Virus record (IMG/VR): IMGVR_UViG_3300017991_000105
Location: 1-64,000 of that record
Source of the DNA: a virus
Length of the DNA: 64,000 bases
Strand: one strand, 5' to 3'
Numbering within the stretch: the stretch's first letter is position 1; the number at the start of each line of letters is the position of its first letter. Under the pieces are notes generated by a model. The model saw only the letters and a program-made list of their open reading frames with translations. It did not search any database and was not told the DNA's origin. Of the stretch, positions 7,064 to 15,913 are shown piece by piece. Both the position numbers and the translations under genes were made by a program.

Positions 7064-7082
7064 GGAAAAAGAGACAAGATTT
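7052..7082. promoter_or_regulatory. Perfect inverted repeat, candidate operator
   Basis: AAATCTTGTC and GACAAGATTT are perfect 10-base inverted arms separated by 11 bases, so their centres are 21 bases (two helical turns) apart. One arm overlaps the -35 box of promoter A and the other touches the stop codon of the methyltransferase gene. This fits an operator for the adjacent XRE protein. It lacks a T tract, so a plain terminator is less likely. Confidence 0.6.
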
Positions 7083-8386
7083 CAGGATTTTCTGGCCACC
7101 AGGACCATCTCCGTGGGGTAGGTCTGGCTGGCCCCTGGCCTGGCCTTGGAGAACCGCCCCGTCTTGGGGTTCCTGGTGGACGGGAGAAGCTTGGAAGGGA
7201 TCTCCCGCTTGAAGACCCTGACCAGCTCCATGGCCGCCAGGTCTTCTATCATCTCACAGAACACAGCCGCGTTCTGGATCTTCACTCCCTTCAGCGTGGT
7301 GTCACCTATGACTATGACCATGTGGCCGCCCCGCTTCAGGATGTGGGACATGGCCAGCCAGGTCTCCCACATGTCCAGGTAGTATTGGGACACAGCCTGG
7401 GACGTGTGAACATGTTTGTCCTTCAGCCTCCTGACTATCAGCCGCGCCAGGGAACTGTTGGGCTTCATCGTGGACGTGACGTTGGGCCGACAGTTGGACC
7501 CAATGTAGTGGGCCTTGGCCTGGGAGTCCGTCCCGCTCAGATCCAGCCAGGCTATGGATAGCTGGTGGATGGACAGATAGTCATAGGACGTACAGTAGGG
7601 AGGAGATGTCACGATGGTGTCCACCCGCCCCTGGGGCCAGCCCGTCAACCAGGGACTCTTGGGGATGGTCTGGTAGGCCCCAAGGTGACCCGCCCGGAGC
7701 CCCGAAGGGAGCGCGTCCCAGTAGGCCGCCATCCCCGCCTCCATGTAGTCCAGGTGTTTCAGGAACAGCTCTTCCGCGTTCCCTATCCGCTTCTCCTTGT
7801 CCTTCACTGGCTTGGTGGAACTGTTGGACCACCTGGACGCTGGTTTCAGGATGTGGCTGAAACAGACCTTCAAGAACATCTGGATCTCTGGGTCATCCAC
7901 AGTCATGATGTTCCCAAGAAGATGTCCCAGCCTGTAGATGTTCTCCTGGGGGAACCATCGAAGGATCAGCTCTTCATGGCGTTCTGGAATAATGGGTGAC
8001 GGGGACGGACGCCCCACCCAACCTCTGACCTTCTTCAACCGGTGGTTCAGCTTCTCTGGATCTATTGGCCGCGCCTTGACTTCAGTGATCAGCGTGGCCA
8101 AGGGGTTGATGTCCGCCCCCGCCGAAAAATAGCCCTTCAGGAGCCCACAGACCAAGGTGGTCCCGCTCCCACAGAAGGGGTCAAATATCAGAGCCGCCCT
8201 GTTCCCAGGGCCGTAGTCTTCCAGGGCTTTGTCTACCAACTGGGGGATGAACTTGGCTGGGTATCTGTGGAACCCGTGGGTGTAGGCTGACCGCTCCTTC
8301 CGCGTGGCTCCCGCGAAGGTCCAGTCAGGGTCCACCACAGCCCCGTCCACCAGGTTGGCGTAGTAGGCCGTCTTCCTGATAGCCAT
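7082..8386 (-). CDS. Site-specific DNA methyltransferase (N4-cytosine or N6-adenine type), 434 aa
   Basis: The SAM-binding motif I is DPFCGSGTTLV (about residue 70), preceded by a motif X-like HGFHRYPAKFIPQLV, and the catalytic motif IV is TSPPYCTSYDY (about residue 265). SPPY in place of NPPF/Y suits N4-cytosine or N6-adenine methylation rather than C5. The middle (about 120-240) probably holds part of the target recognition region. It is the last gene of the promoter B operon that also carries the DpdA-like protein, so both may shape DNA modification. The ATG at 8386 is preferred over the GTG one codon earlier. No restriction enzyme is adjacent, consistent with a solitary phage methylase. 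Confidence 0.88.
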   Translation of the reverse strand: MAIRKTAYYANLVDGAVVDPDWTFAGATRKERSAYTHGFHRYPAKFIPQLVDKALEDYGPGNRAALIFDPFCGSGTTLVCGLLKGYFSAGADINPLATLITEVKARPIDPEKLNHRLKKVRGWVGRPSPSPIIPERHEELILRWFPQENIYRLGHLLGNIMTVDDPEIQMFLKVCFSHILKPASRWSNSSTKPVKDKEKRIGNAEELFLKHLDYMEAGMAAYWDALPSGLRAGHLGAYQTIPKSPWLTGWPQGRVDTIVTSPPYCTSYDYLSIHQLSIAWLDLSGTDSQAKAHYIGSNCRPNVTSTMKPNSSLARLIVRRLKDKHVHTSQAVSQYYLDMWETWLAMSHILKRGGHMVIVIGDTTLKGVKIQNAAVFCEMIEDLAAMELVRVFKREIPSKLLPSTRNPKTGRFSKARPGASQTYPTEMVLVARKS

Positions 8387-8703
8387 CACTGACCGCCTTC
8401 CGTGGGGGCCGGGGATGGCGTGGTGATGTCCGCCACCTGTTCATCCAGTAGCTCTTCCGCCGTGTATTGGTCTTTGATGGCAATTTCCGCCCCGCCGTCC
8501 TGGACCGCGTTGATCAGGAGCGCCGTGGATAGCTGGACCTGGTCCCAGGGCTCCAGCTCCCAGGGAAGAAGGATCTGTGTGTGAAGAGCCTTCCGCCCAG
8601 CGTATTTCATCCCGCCGTAGAACCCGGCCGCAAATACCGCCAACACCGCCAGCGTGATGGCCACGCCTAACACCGGCCCCATGGGCCGCCTGTCCTGTGT
8701 CAT
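8386..8703 (-). CDS. Single-pass membrane protein, 105 aa
   Basis: After a short basic N-terminus (MTQDRRPMG) comes one membrane helix (VLGVAITLAVLAVFAAGFYG), then a soluble acidic domain ending TTPSPAPTEGGQ. The start chosen is the ATG at 8703, six bases after AAGGAGG; the open frame extends upstream without a better start. The pattern is that of a type II membrane protein, facing the periplasm or cell exterior. Function unknown; a spanin or membrane regulator are possibilities with no specific support. Confidence 0.7.
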   Translation of the reverse strand: MTQDRRPMGPVLGVAITLAVLAVFAAGFYGGMKYAGRKALHTQILLPWELEPWDQVQLSTALLINAVQDGGAEIAIKDQYTAEELLDEQVADITTPSPAPTEGGQ

Positions 8704-8713
8704 CCTGTCCTCC

Positions 8714-8908
8714 TTACTGTCTACGTGTCTGGATGTAGTCTTCCACATCCGTCTGGGAGACCCTGATGTTCTTCTTCCCGATCCTGAAGGATGGAATGTC
8801 CCCGCGTTTGACCATCCTGTAGACGGTCATCTTATGGACGCCCATCTGGTCAGCCGCTTCCTTCAGGTTCAGAAGCTTGGGTCCGTGTTGTGTGTTCGTT
8901 TCTTCCAT
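8714..8908 (-). CDS. Excisionase-like MerR-family HTH protein, 64 aa
   Basis: The core LLNLKEAADQMGVHKMTVYR followed by MVKRGDIPSFRIGKKNIRV is the standard helix-turn-helix plus wing of excisionase-type (HTH_17) proteins, and the length is typical. The ATG at 8908 is preferred (AAGG site) since the upstream frame overlaps the phosphoesterase gene. It lacks an adjacent integrase, so a transcription-factor role is more likely than excision. Confidence 0.8.
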   Translation of the reverse strand: MEETNTQHGPKLLNLKEAADQMGVHKMTVYRMVKRGDIPSFRIGKKNIRVSQTDVEDYIQTRRQ

Positions 8909-8918
8909 GTCTGGCCTT

Positions 8919-9716
8919 CTACGCCGCCGCCTGAAGCCGCTGGGCTTCTTCAAAGGTCAGCGTTTTTCTGAACTGGTTGGTCTGGTCAATGTCCCCTAGA
9001 CCGTTGAACCTGTAGACGTGGTCCGTGTCCAGGTCCACGAAATAACAGGCTTCCCTGGTCCAGCCTCCTGGGTTCATCATCCGCTGGCCCTGGGGGAACA
9101 CGAAATCCCAGACTTCATGTGTGTGGCCACAGATGTAGCCAAAGTAGCCTTCCGTGAACTTCTCCATGGCCGTCCTGGCGTAGTGTTCCCAGGTCAGCCG
9201 CTCCCCACAGGGGAACACCTGGTCCACCATCCAGTTGGCCAACTGAACCGCCCGCTGGTCCAACATGGGGAAGAGCGTTTCCAAAGCTACCGCCGTGGAC
9301 AGGAACGCCTGGGCCGCCTTCAGGCCCTTGGAGGTGTTTACGTCAAAGACGCCGCCAGCTCCCCAGATCGGGTCCCTTTCGTGGCCGTGTTCCCTCCACC
9401 ATCTCCGCCCCTGGCTGTCAATGAACTCCCCTGGCTCCGTGATGTCCCACATGAACAGCCTGTCCAGGTGGGTGATCCCGAAGTCATGATTTCCAGGGAT
9501 GAAGTCCACCTGGGACGTGGCCAACAGGTGGAAGGTTTCTTCATATTCCTGGAGCGTCTTGACGTAGGTGTGGGGGAACAGGTCAAACACGTCCCCCAGG
9601 AGTCCCAGACGGTGGCCTTCAGCGTGGACCCACTGACAGAAGTCAAGGGCCAGGGGGTTCTGATCACTGGCCCGCTTGAACCCCTGGAAGTGTAGGTCCG
9701 CCGCCTGGACGTTCAT
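8919..9716 (-). CDS. Calcineurin-like metallophosphoesterase, 265 aa
   Basis: The family's metal-binding blocks appear in order: DLHFQG (a variant of the usual DxH), GDVFDLF, GNHDFG, HGHE and GHTHE. The spacing is close to UDP-2,3-diacylglucosamine hydrolase-like and other bacterial enzymes of this superfamily. The substrate cannot be told; nucleotide or nucleic-acid phosphoesters are likely in a phage. The start codon lies in the upstream gene's last bases (GGGAGTCAGTC ahead of ATG). It sits two genes from the DpdA-like enzyme in the same operon. Confidence 0.85.
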   Translation of the reverse strand: MNVQAADLHFQGFKRASDQNPLALDFCQWVHAEGHRLGLLGDVFDLFPHTYVKTLQEYEETFHLLATSQVDFIPGNHDFGITHLDRLFMWDITEPGEFIDSQGRRWWREHGHERDPIWGAGGVFDVNTSKGLKAAQAFLSTAVALETLFPMLDQRAVQLANWMVDQVFPCGERLTWEHYARTAMEKFTEGYFGYICGHTHEVWDFVFPQGQRMMNPGGWTREACYFVDLDTDHVYRFNGLGDIDQTNQFRKTLTFEEAQRLQAAA

Positions 9717-10462
9717 GACTGACTCCCGTTGAAGATGACAGGGTTGGACCCCAGTTGGATCTCCGGATAGGCTCCCGTGTCACCCCGCTGGTTCCAGCGC
9801 CACAGCTTGACGTGTAGCTGTTCTCCCGCCTTGGTGATCAGGCCCACATAGCCCGTCCCCCGGTGGTTCGTGGCCCTGTATTTCACGTAGACGTTCCAGG
9901 AGCCTGAATGGGGCATTGGGACCCAGATCAGACCGCGCATAGTCCCGTCAGTTCCCGCTTCCTTGGCCGCCACCCTGGTGATATACAGGTAGGGTTTCTT
10001 CTCCCCTGGGTGGTCCCCGTTGTCCGTCCAGTTGGTGGCCCCGTTGGGTCCAACACAGTAGGGCTGATCAGGACTCTTCTGGGTGTTCCTGGGCTCCAGG
10101 TGTTTGTAGTCCACCAGCATGACCTGACCCGTGGAAGGGTTGACAAACTTGACATGAACGAAGGACAGACCCGCGCCTTTATCCCGTCCGTTGATGTAGC
10201 CCGCCACGTAGTTCTCCGTGGCCAGGATGAAGCCTGGGTGTCCCTCCGTCAGGGCCGCGCCGTCATAGACAGGTCCTTCAGGGGGGTAGAATTCGATAGG
10301 ATCAGGGGGGTGGTCCTTGGTCCGGTGGTCCTTGGACCCACAGACTTCACAGGGTTCATATTTCTCCTGTTCCTTCTCCAGCCACTTCTTCAGCCAAGGG
10401 ATCAGGTAGTCACCCACAGCCTTCAGAAGCTTTCCCATGATGTTCCTGTTGAATAGACCCAT
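9713..10462 (-). CDS. Unknown protein with zinc-knuckle-like N-terminus, 249 aa
   Basis: The N-terminus has an amphipathic helix (YLIPWLKKWLEKEQEKYEP) followed by CEVCGSKDHRTKDH, a C-x2-C-x4-H-x4-H pattern like a zinc knuckle. The remainder is beta-rich with many aromatics and Gly (WVPMPHSGSWNVYVKY, then GTGYVGLITKAG), more like a carbohydrate- or virion-type beta domain than an enzyme. The ATG at 10462 follows GGAGGGATGATC and is favoured over one two codons earlier. It directly follows the DpdA-like gene. I do not recognise it. Confidence 0.7.
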   Translation of the reverse strand: MGLFNRNIMGKLLKAVGDYLIPWLKKWLEKEQEKYEPCEVCGSKDHRTKDHPPDPIEFYPPEGPVYDGAALTEGHPGFILATENYVAGYINGRDKGAGLSFVHVKFVNPSTGQVMLVDYKHLEPRNTQKSPDQPYCVGPNGATNWTDNGDHPGEKKPYLYITRVAAKEAGTDGTMRGLIWVPMPHSGSWNVYVKYRATNHRGTGYVGLITKAGEQLHVKLWRWNQRGDTGAYPEIQLGSNPVIFNGSQS

Positions 10463-10464
10463 GA

Positions 10465-11640
10465 TCATCCCTCCAGTTCCTCCCAGGTGGTCATGGTGAC
10501 CTCCTGGGTCTGTGGCTTCCGCTCTTCCAGCGTAGGGACCAGAAGCCGCTTCCGTAGTTTGGGCTTTAGAGCGCCATTCATCTTCATGATCACCCGGGGG
10601 GTGATCTCTTCTATCTTCTGTTCCTGTAGTAACCAGGCTACCACAGAACAGACATCTTCATCATCCCAGTCCACGGGCTTCTGGCCGTTCTGAAGAGCCT
10701 GGATGATCTCCACGTAGGCCCGCCGCTGTTCAGGGTCCTTGACCGCGTACCAGCGGAACTTGGACGCCCATTCATAGACTTCATCATCCGTCAGGGGGCC
10801 TGTGGGAAGCCTGAACTCCCAGTAGGGTGTGGTGACCCGCTGTTCATCCAACCAGTGTTGGAGTTTTGTGTAGGCCACCAGGGCCGATCTGGACAGCGCC
10901 GCCTTCTCCCTGTTGGCTATCTTGGCCCAGTCCAGCCCTTCCTCTTCCAGCTCTTCCTTCATCAGGACCCAGTCATCTTGACGGTGTCTGGACAAGGTCT
11001 TGACCTTCTCTTCCCCATCGTGCCAGTAGTACAGACAGCCCCAGCGTTCCGTGGTCTTCCAGGTGGTGGAGTCCGTGGTGTAGTAGTAGCCCTTCTTCAG
11101 GGACCAGTCATCCGTGATCCCAAAGCCGTGGACCTTCGTCAGGAAGGCCCGCGCCACGGTCATCAGGTTCTCCACGTCCGCCCGGTCCAGGCCCTTGGTC
11201 AGCCCCACGTAGGGGAACCGCTGACACATCATTTCCCAGACCGCCATCCCCCGCTGGGGGTGGAACACAGGGATGACCGGGATCTTCAGGTGGGTGTAGG
11301 TGTCCCACCATTCCATGACCTGGTCCAGGCCCACCCATTCCTCCACGTCCAGCTCCACAGCCGTGTAGATGTAGTCCTGGTATTTCTCCAGCCAGGACAG
11401 ATATTCATCATGGTAGGCTTTGAAGTCATCCGTGTCTAACTCCCGCCCCTTCTTCTGGAACGTGTAGGCCCCGGAGTCCACCATGAAGTCCACGTCTGGG
11501 TTGGCTTCCTTACGCTGGACTATGATGTCCGGTCTTTCCCTCATCTTCCAGTAGCTGACCAGGACCGCGTCCACCCTGTACTCCGTCACCAGGTCAAAGT
11601 AGAACTTTTCATCACACCCGCCAAAGAAGATCCGCGTCAT
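10465..11640 (-). CDS. dpdA: DpdA-like DNA 7-deazaguanine transglycosylase, 391 aa
   Basis: The protein resembles the tRNA-guanine transglycosylase superfamily in its phage DpdA branch, which exchanges guanine in DNA for a 7-deazaguanine. Visible blocks are FMVDSGAYTFQKKG (about residues 52-65), TAVELDVEEWVGLDQV (about 92-107), IPVIPVFHPQRG, YVGLTKGL, KVHGFGITDD and TTDSTTW (about 195). The classical TGT zinc site (CxCxxC plus His) is not visible. The C-terminal 190 residues are helical and less conserved. QueC and QueD, which make the base precursor, are encoded 6 kb away at 17150-18399. It could act on RNA, but phage context and the DpdA-like blocks favour DNA. Confidence 0.75.
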   Translation of the reverse strand: MTRIFFGGCDEKFYFDLVTEYRVDAVLVSYWKMRERPDIIVQRKEANPDVDFMVDSGAYTFQKKGRELDTDDFKAYHDEYLSWLEKYQDYIYTAVELDVEEWVGLDQVMEWWDTYTHLKIPVIPVFHPQRGMAVWEMMCQRFPYVGLTKGLDRADVENLMTVARAFLTKVHGFGITDDWSLKKGYYYTTDSTTWKTTERWGCLYYWHDGEEKVKTLSRHRQDDWVLMKEELEEEGLDWAKIANREKAALSRSALVAYTKLQHWLDEQRVTTPYWEFRLPTGPLTDDEVYEWASKFRWYAVKDPEQRRAYVEIIQALQNGQKPVDWDDEDVCSVVAWLLQEQKIEEITPRVIMKMNGALKPKLRKRLLVPTLEERKPQTQEVTMTTWEELEG

Positions 11641-11649
11641 GTTCCGTCC

Positions 11650-11841
11650 TCAGTTGGCCAAGGGATGGCTGATGGTTTCAGGTTGGGTGTCTTCGTCCTC
11701 TTCTTCCTCCAGGTCCACGCCCGCCATCATGGCCAGGATCTTCAGGAGTCCCACACCAGCCGTGATACAGAACGCCATCACCAGGCCAGTGATGAAGATG
11801 GCACAAATACACAGACACAGCTCCAAGATCATTCTGTCCAT
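11650..11841 (-). CDS. Small membrane protein, 63 aa
   Basis: Residues 5-38 are strongly hydrophobic (LELCLCICAIFITGLVMAFC and onward) and could form one long or two short membrane helices. The tail is very acidic (DLEEEEDEDTQPE). The ATG follows GGAGGACTGA. It sits between a Cys-rich small protein and the DpdA-like gene. Function unknown. Confidence 0.65.
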   Translation of the reverse strand: MDRMILELCLCICAIFITGLVMAFCITAGVGLLKILAMMAGVDLEEEEDEDTQPETISHPLAN

Positions 11842-12219
11842 TCAGTCCTCCGTGTCTTCGTCAATCAGTCCGCCCATCTTCACCAGCCGCTTGGAACAGC
11901 GTTCCACACAGACCATGAAATGGGTAGGTTTCCAGTCCACGCCCGCCTTCTTCAGCTTTCCGTCAGGGATGTAGAAGGCGTTCACCCACACCCGCTCCAG
12001 GGAGTTGGTGGGGACTCCGCACATCTCACAGCATAGGATGGAACCGTCATTCTTGGAGTCCCAGCGTGTAGTAGTCTTCTGGGTCTTCTTCGCCCAGGGG
12101 AACGTCCGTCCCCGCTGGTCCCTGGCCCGCCTGACGTATTTCATCCGCCTGGGCCTGGGTTTGGGGGTCTTCGCTTTCGTCTCCGTTTTCACCTTGTCCG
12201 CCCACAACAGAGGGGTCAC
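11842..12219 (-). CDS. Basic protein with a zinc-binding C-terminus, 125 aa
   Basis: The first half is highly basic (KTPKPRPRRMKYVRRARDQR). The second half has CCEMCG and, after about 34 residues, CVERCSKRL, which may bind one zinc ion. The start is a GTG in a GTGA overlap with the upstream stop; an internal ATG (MKYVRR) is an alternative. The charge suggests nucleic-acid binding. It belongs to the MoxR-vWA operon but no functional link is proven. Confidence 0.65.
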   Translation of the reverse strand: MTPLLWADKVKTETKAKTPKPRPRRMKYVRRARDQRGRTFPWAKKTQKTTTRWDSKNDGSILCCEMCGVPTNSLERVWVNAFYIPDGKLKKAGVDWKPTHFMVCVERCSKRLVKMGGLIDEDTED

Positions 12220-13184
12220 TTCTTCGCCTTTCTGACTTCTGTTCCTGTCTTGTGTAGGACATCACGGAATTCATTGAATTCTTGGGGGGTCAGCCCGCGT
12301 GTCAGTTGGACCAGCTCTTCCTCCTTCTGTTTGGTCTGTCCTTCTACTACCAAAGCTATGGACGCCTCCATGACCTTCTTCACCTTGGGGGACATCTTGA
12401 TCCCGTTCATGGTGGCCGTCCGTAGATCGTCAGGGGTGGCTCCAGCCTTGGGGGCTGGGTCCGCCTTCTTGGGCTCCTTCTTGGGCTTTGGTGGATCAGG
12501 CTTGGGCTCTTCTACCTTGGGCCGCTCCACTGGAGCCCCGGCCTTCCGCCGCCTCCGCCTGGTTGGGAAAGCGTGGTCCTGGGTCACCCCGTCCACCACT
12601 TTCCAGTAGTGGGCCGCCAGGGCTTCAGGACTGTCAAAGACCTCCGCGTCCGCGTCCTTCAGGGACTCCAGGAAGGAGTCAAAGTCCACGTTCACGTCCA
12701 GGTTGAACAGGGACATGGCCTGGAACTCCTTGGCTTCAGGGACCCCGTCCAAGATCATCCGCCGCCTGTTGGGGTTGTAGAAGTCCAAGACCAGACCGTT
12801 GGTGTCCACGATCTTCAGGAGCGCGTCCCCTGTGTCTTCGTCCTTTCCTAGCCAGTTCTTCCCAGCGTTGGTCCGCCGCCAGTTCTTGTCAATCTTCCAT
12901 CCCTGGGCCATGGCTCCCATGGACATGGTTTCCCCCATGGCCATCAGAATGTCCCGTTCACAGAAGATCTTGTCCACAGTGAACAGCCTGTCATCCATGG
13001 TTGGGTTCCGCCCTGGGTGAAAGACGTAGCCCTTCCCCTTCTTCTGGAAGGCCGCCCAGGAGTCCGACAGGTCCCGGCCGACCACAGCCCGCCTGACCTC
13101 CTGAACGTCAGACAGGTAGGCCGTGGCCGCACAGAAGACGCCCGCGCCCTGGTTGGTTCTGATCTTGGCTAGTGTAAACAACAT
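12216..13184 (-). CDS. Unknown protein next to the MoxR-vWA pair, 322 aa
   Basis: The N-terminal 220 residues form a mixed domain with no motif I recognise (starts MLFTLAKIRTNQGAGVF; includes NPNRRRMILDGVPEAKEF). Then comes a basic Lys/Pro-rich linker (RRRRRKAGAPVERPKVEEPK onward) and a short helical C-terminal domain (LTRGLTPQEFNEFRDVLH). It starts two bases after the vWA gene stop and is followed by a 4-base overlap. The position suggests it could be a partner or substrate of the MoxR-vWA machine, which is inference. Confidence 0.7.
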   Translation of the reverse strand: MLFTLAKIRTNQGAGVFCAATAYLSDVQEVRRAVVGRDLSDSWAAFQKKGKGYVFHPGRNPTMDDRLFTVDKIFCERDILMAMGETMSMGAMAQGWKIDKNWRRTNAGKNWLGKDEDTGDALLKIVDTNGLVLDFYNPNRRRMILDGVPEAKEFQAMSLFNLDVNVDFDSFLESLKDADAEVFDSPEALAAHYWKVVDGVTQDHAFPTRRRRRKAGAPVERPKVEEPKPDPPKPKKEPKKADPAPKAGATPDDLRTATMNGIKMSPKVKKVMEASIALVVEGQTKQKEEELVQLTRGLTPQEFNEFRDVLHKTGTEVRKAKK

Positions 13185-13185
13185 G

Positions 13186-14784
13186 TCAGTCCCGTCCCTT
13201 CACCGTGGTCACAATGTCCGCCAGGTCAGACGTGGCGGAATTCATGATGGAGTAGCTGGTGGCCGCGTTGAACAGCGTGTCATCCACCCAGTCTTCCTCC
13301 CCTGTGTGCCAGGTGGCGTCAGACATCTGAATGACGTGTAGTTCTATGTCCTTGAAGTCAGGAAGCTGTTCAGGCCGTAGCCCCTGTTCCGCGTCCGTCA
13401 ACAGAAGGATCTTGGCCCGCCCCAGGTCAGAGTCTTCTTTTTCCCTGGCCTTGGTGATGTCCTTGACCGCCCGCTTCAGCGCCGTGTCTATGGCCGTCCC
13501 GCCTCCGTTGAAATCTGACAGCCCAAGGAGCCGCCCAATGTGAGAGAAGCCCGCTTCCGTCTTGGCCTTGTAAAGCTTCCCAGGGCTCCCCGCGAAAGTC
13601 CGAAGGAAGGCCACGCCGTCCTTCTCCTGGATGTCCGCCAGGAAGGCCAGGGAGAACGCCGTAGCAAAGCCGCCCTTTGACAGGGTCCAGCCGCCCCGCT
13701 GTTGGCGTGTCTTCACAGAGATGGAGTCCATCATGGACCCTGACACGTCCACCAGAAGATAGAGTAGGGGCCTTCCCACGTTCTCCTGGTGTTCGTTCAC
13801 CATCAGGGTCCCGTCAGCTATCTTCTGGAAGAAGACATCATCATCCATAGCCTGTTCCCTGGGGAGCGCGTCCACAGCCTGGGAGATGTCCGTGATGGTG
13901 GTCACATCTTCATCATCCGCTGGCGTGGGGGTCCTATTCCGCTGGGTGTCTTCGTGACTGTTCAGAACTCCCTTGACGAAGGTCACTATATCCAGGATGG
14001 ACAGGATCTTGGCGTCCAGCCTGGCCGCCACCCTTTCCACAGCTCCCAGGAAGGACGAACCCGTGAACGTAGCCGGGGCCTTCCCTTTTCCAGCCGGTCC
14101 TCCGCCGCCAAAGCCTCCAGGCTGGCCCTGATCTTCGTCATCACCGCCCTTCCCGACCCCAAACAGCTCCTTCAGCTCTTCTTCCACCTTGGGGTCCATG
14201 GGAGCGTTGACGCCTCCTGGAATGATGGCGTCCAGGATCTTGGTGGGCTGGACCTTCGCCGCGCCTCCAAGGAAGCCCGCCTGGGCCGCGTTGGAAAACA
14301 GTTTGTTCAGGTAGTCAGCCCCGTAGCCCACCAAGGAGATCAGGCCCTTTGACGGGGGGTCCGGACAGTCCTCATGAACCAGCTTGTCCGGATAGGTGGT
14401 GTCATCCAGCCGCGCCACAGCTATGTGGGCTCCGAAAAGACAGTGATGTTGAAGGTTACAGCTTTCACAGGTCTTGATCCGCCTGATCTTGGACAGGGTC
14501 AACATGACCCCTACAAGCTGTTCAGCTTCGTCCAGGATGGAGTCAGAACTGACCTTGTCCCAGTAGGGGGTTTCCTCCAAGGATGAAATCAGCTCCCGCC
14601 GCTGACAGTATTCCGTGAACTGGGGTCCCATGAAGACGCCCAGTTCCTGGCTGGACTTGATCCGTTCTCCACGCCTGTAGTTCAACAGGTCAATGAACAA
14701 AGATCCTTCCACGCCGTACTGAACGCCTAACTCTTCCGCTTTTTCCTGTTCCTGTGGGGTGGTCTGTCCGTCCACTATTTCCAT
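13186..14784 (-). CDS. vWA-domain protein (ViaA/CobT-like partner of MoxR), 532 aa
   Basis: The C-terminal part (about residues 345-530) is a von Willebrand A domain: YLLVDVSGSMMDS gives the DxSxS metal-site motif, GGGTAIDTAL supplies the conserved Thr, and ILLLTDAEQG the second Asp. The N-terminal 330 residues include CESCNLQHHCLFGAH (possible metal site), a Gly/Pro-rich linker (GGFGGGGPAGKGKAP), and helical segments. vWA proteins paired with MoxR ATPases, as in RavA-ViaA or CobS-CobT, act as adaptors for protein remodelling. The start ATG overlaps the MoxR gene by 95 bases with AAAGGGTGACCC ahead. Its target here is unknown. Confidence 0.85.
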   Translation of the reverse strand: MEIVDGQTTPQEQEKAEELGVQYGVEGSLFIDLLNYRRGERIKSSQELGVFMGPQFTEYCQRRELISSLEETPYWDKVSSDSILDEAEQLVGVMLTLSKIRRIKTCESCNLQHHCLFGAHIAVARLDDTTYPDKLVHEDCPDPPSKGLISLVGYGADYLNKLFSNAAQAGFLGGAAKVQPTKILDAIIPGGVNAPMDPKVEEELKELFGVGKGGDDEDQGQPGGFGGGGPAGKGKAPATFTGSSFLGAVERVAARLDAKILSILDIVTFVKGVLNSHEDTQRNRTPTPADDEDVTTITDISQAVDALPREQAMDDDVFFQKIADGTLMVNEHQENVGRPLLYLLVDVSGSMMDSISVKTRQQRGGWTLSKGGFATAFSLAFLADIQEKDGVAFLRTFAGSPGKLYKAKTEAGFSHIGRLLGLSDFNGGGTAIDTALKRAVKDITKAREKEDSDLGRAKILLLTDAEQGLRPEQLPDFKDIELHVIQMSDATWHTGEEDWVDDTLFNAATSYSIMNSATSDLADIVTTVKGRD

Positions 14785-15910
14785 GGGTCACCCTTTCACG
14801 GAGCGTGTCCGTGGCTTTTTCTCTCAGTTTCTGGATGGTGTCCACGATGGCCGCCACCCGTTCATCCAGTTCAGGTCCCAAAGACTGGGCCGCCAGTCCA
14901 GAGTAGTAGGCTTCCAGCCTGACCAGGTTCTGGCTGACTTCGTTCAGCCACTTGGGGTCAGCTTTGTGGGTAGCGAAGGAGCGCCTAAACTTCCCCAGAA
15001 GGCTTTCCGCGCCTCTGACATTGTTGTAGACCTTGTCTTCCGCGCCCATCTTCTTGGCCACGGACTCCAGAAGCTTCCAGAAGTCCGCCGTACTACCTCC
15101 CATTGGAACGATGGCGTGACAGAGCGCCGACAGATCCACGCCTGTGACCACGTTGTCACCACGGAGCCAGGCGTGGGCCTTCATCAGGTCCAGACACCAG
15201 ACTCTCCGCCTGGGGGAGATCACCTGGTAGGCGTCCTGACACCTGTCCAACAGCTCCGCCACGTGGTTCATGGTGAACCTGGACAGGTGAACCTTTTTCA
15301 CTGACGCCCTGGCCGCCTGGAACTGTCTGAAGGACATCCGCTTCATGGGCCTGTGTTCCATAGACTGGGCCATCATCTTGACCTGGTCCGTCCTGGACAT
15401 CTTCCCATCCACGGCTATCCTGATCAGGAACCGATCCATGACCGCGTCCGTGGCCAGCTCTGGCTTGTAGTAGTTGGTAGTGGCCAACACAGAGATCAGG
15501 GGACACCTGATGACCCGCCCGGTGTTTCGGCTGAAGGTCCGTTCATTCAGGACCTCCAGGATGGACCGAAGGAGGCCCGGGTGTGCGTCAAACAGTTCAT
15601 CCAGAAACCCAAAGTCACAGTCCACCAGGGTCCCCGTGGTGTTATGTTCCACAGTTGCCTGGGTCCTGTATTTCTGAAGATCCATGGGTCCAAACACATA
15701 GTCAGGACTCATGTCACGCGCCAGTTGAAGCTTGAACACTGACGCGCCCTTGATCCCCCCAAGGACCAGGGAAGCCAACATGGACTTCCCGATCCCCGGG
15801 GGGCCTTTCAGGAGGATGTGTTGTCCGGCCAACATCGCCAGCCCCATCTGGTTGACGATCACCTGTCTGTTGACCATCCGTTCAGATACATCCGCCAAAA
15901 ACCGCTTCAT
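14690..15910 (-). CDS. MoxR-family AAA+ ATPase, 406 aa
   Basis: Walker A is GPPGIGKS (about residue 36), Walker B is GFLDELFDA (about 100), sensor 1 is SVLATTNYY (about 140), and the arginine-rich VISPRRRVWCLDLM fits the helical lid of MoxR proteins. The family forms hexamers that remodel proteins together with vWA partners. The vWA gene directly follows and overlaps by 95 bases, so the C-terminal 31 residues (starting around GKSGRVRRSVRR) are encoded in DNA shared with the next gene and are probably not part of the fold. The gene starts after GGAGTAGGTC immediately downstream of the acidic protein. Confidence 0.88.
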   Translation of the reverse strand: MKRFLADVSERMVNRQVIVNQMGLAMLAGQHILLKGPPGIGKSMLASLVLGGIKGASVFKLQLARDMSPDYVFGPMDLQKYRTQATVEHNTTGTLVDCDFGFLDELFDAHPGLLRSILEVLNERTFSRNTGRVIRCPLISVLATTNYYKPELATDAVMDRFLIRIAVDGKMSRTDQVKMMAQSMEHRPMKRMSFRQFQAARASVKKVHLSRFTMNHVAELLDRCQDAYQVISPRRRVWCLDLMKAHAWLRGDNVVTGVDLSALCHAIVPMGGSTADFWKLLESVAKKMGAEDKVYNNVRGAESLLGKFRRSFATHKADPKWLNEVSQNLVRLEAYYSGLAAQSLGPELDERVAAIVDTIQKLREKATDTLRERVTHGNSGRTDHPTGTGKSGRVRRSVRRGRIFVH

Positions 15911-15913
15911 GAC

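Noticed and set aside
8714-8908. True excisionase with an integrase partner
   Set aside because: No tyrosine or serine recombinase and no attachment site are visible; the protein may simply be a MerR-type regulator.
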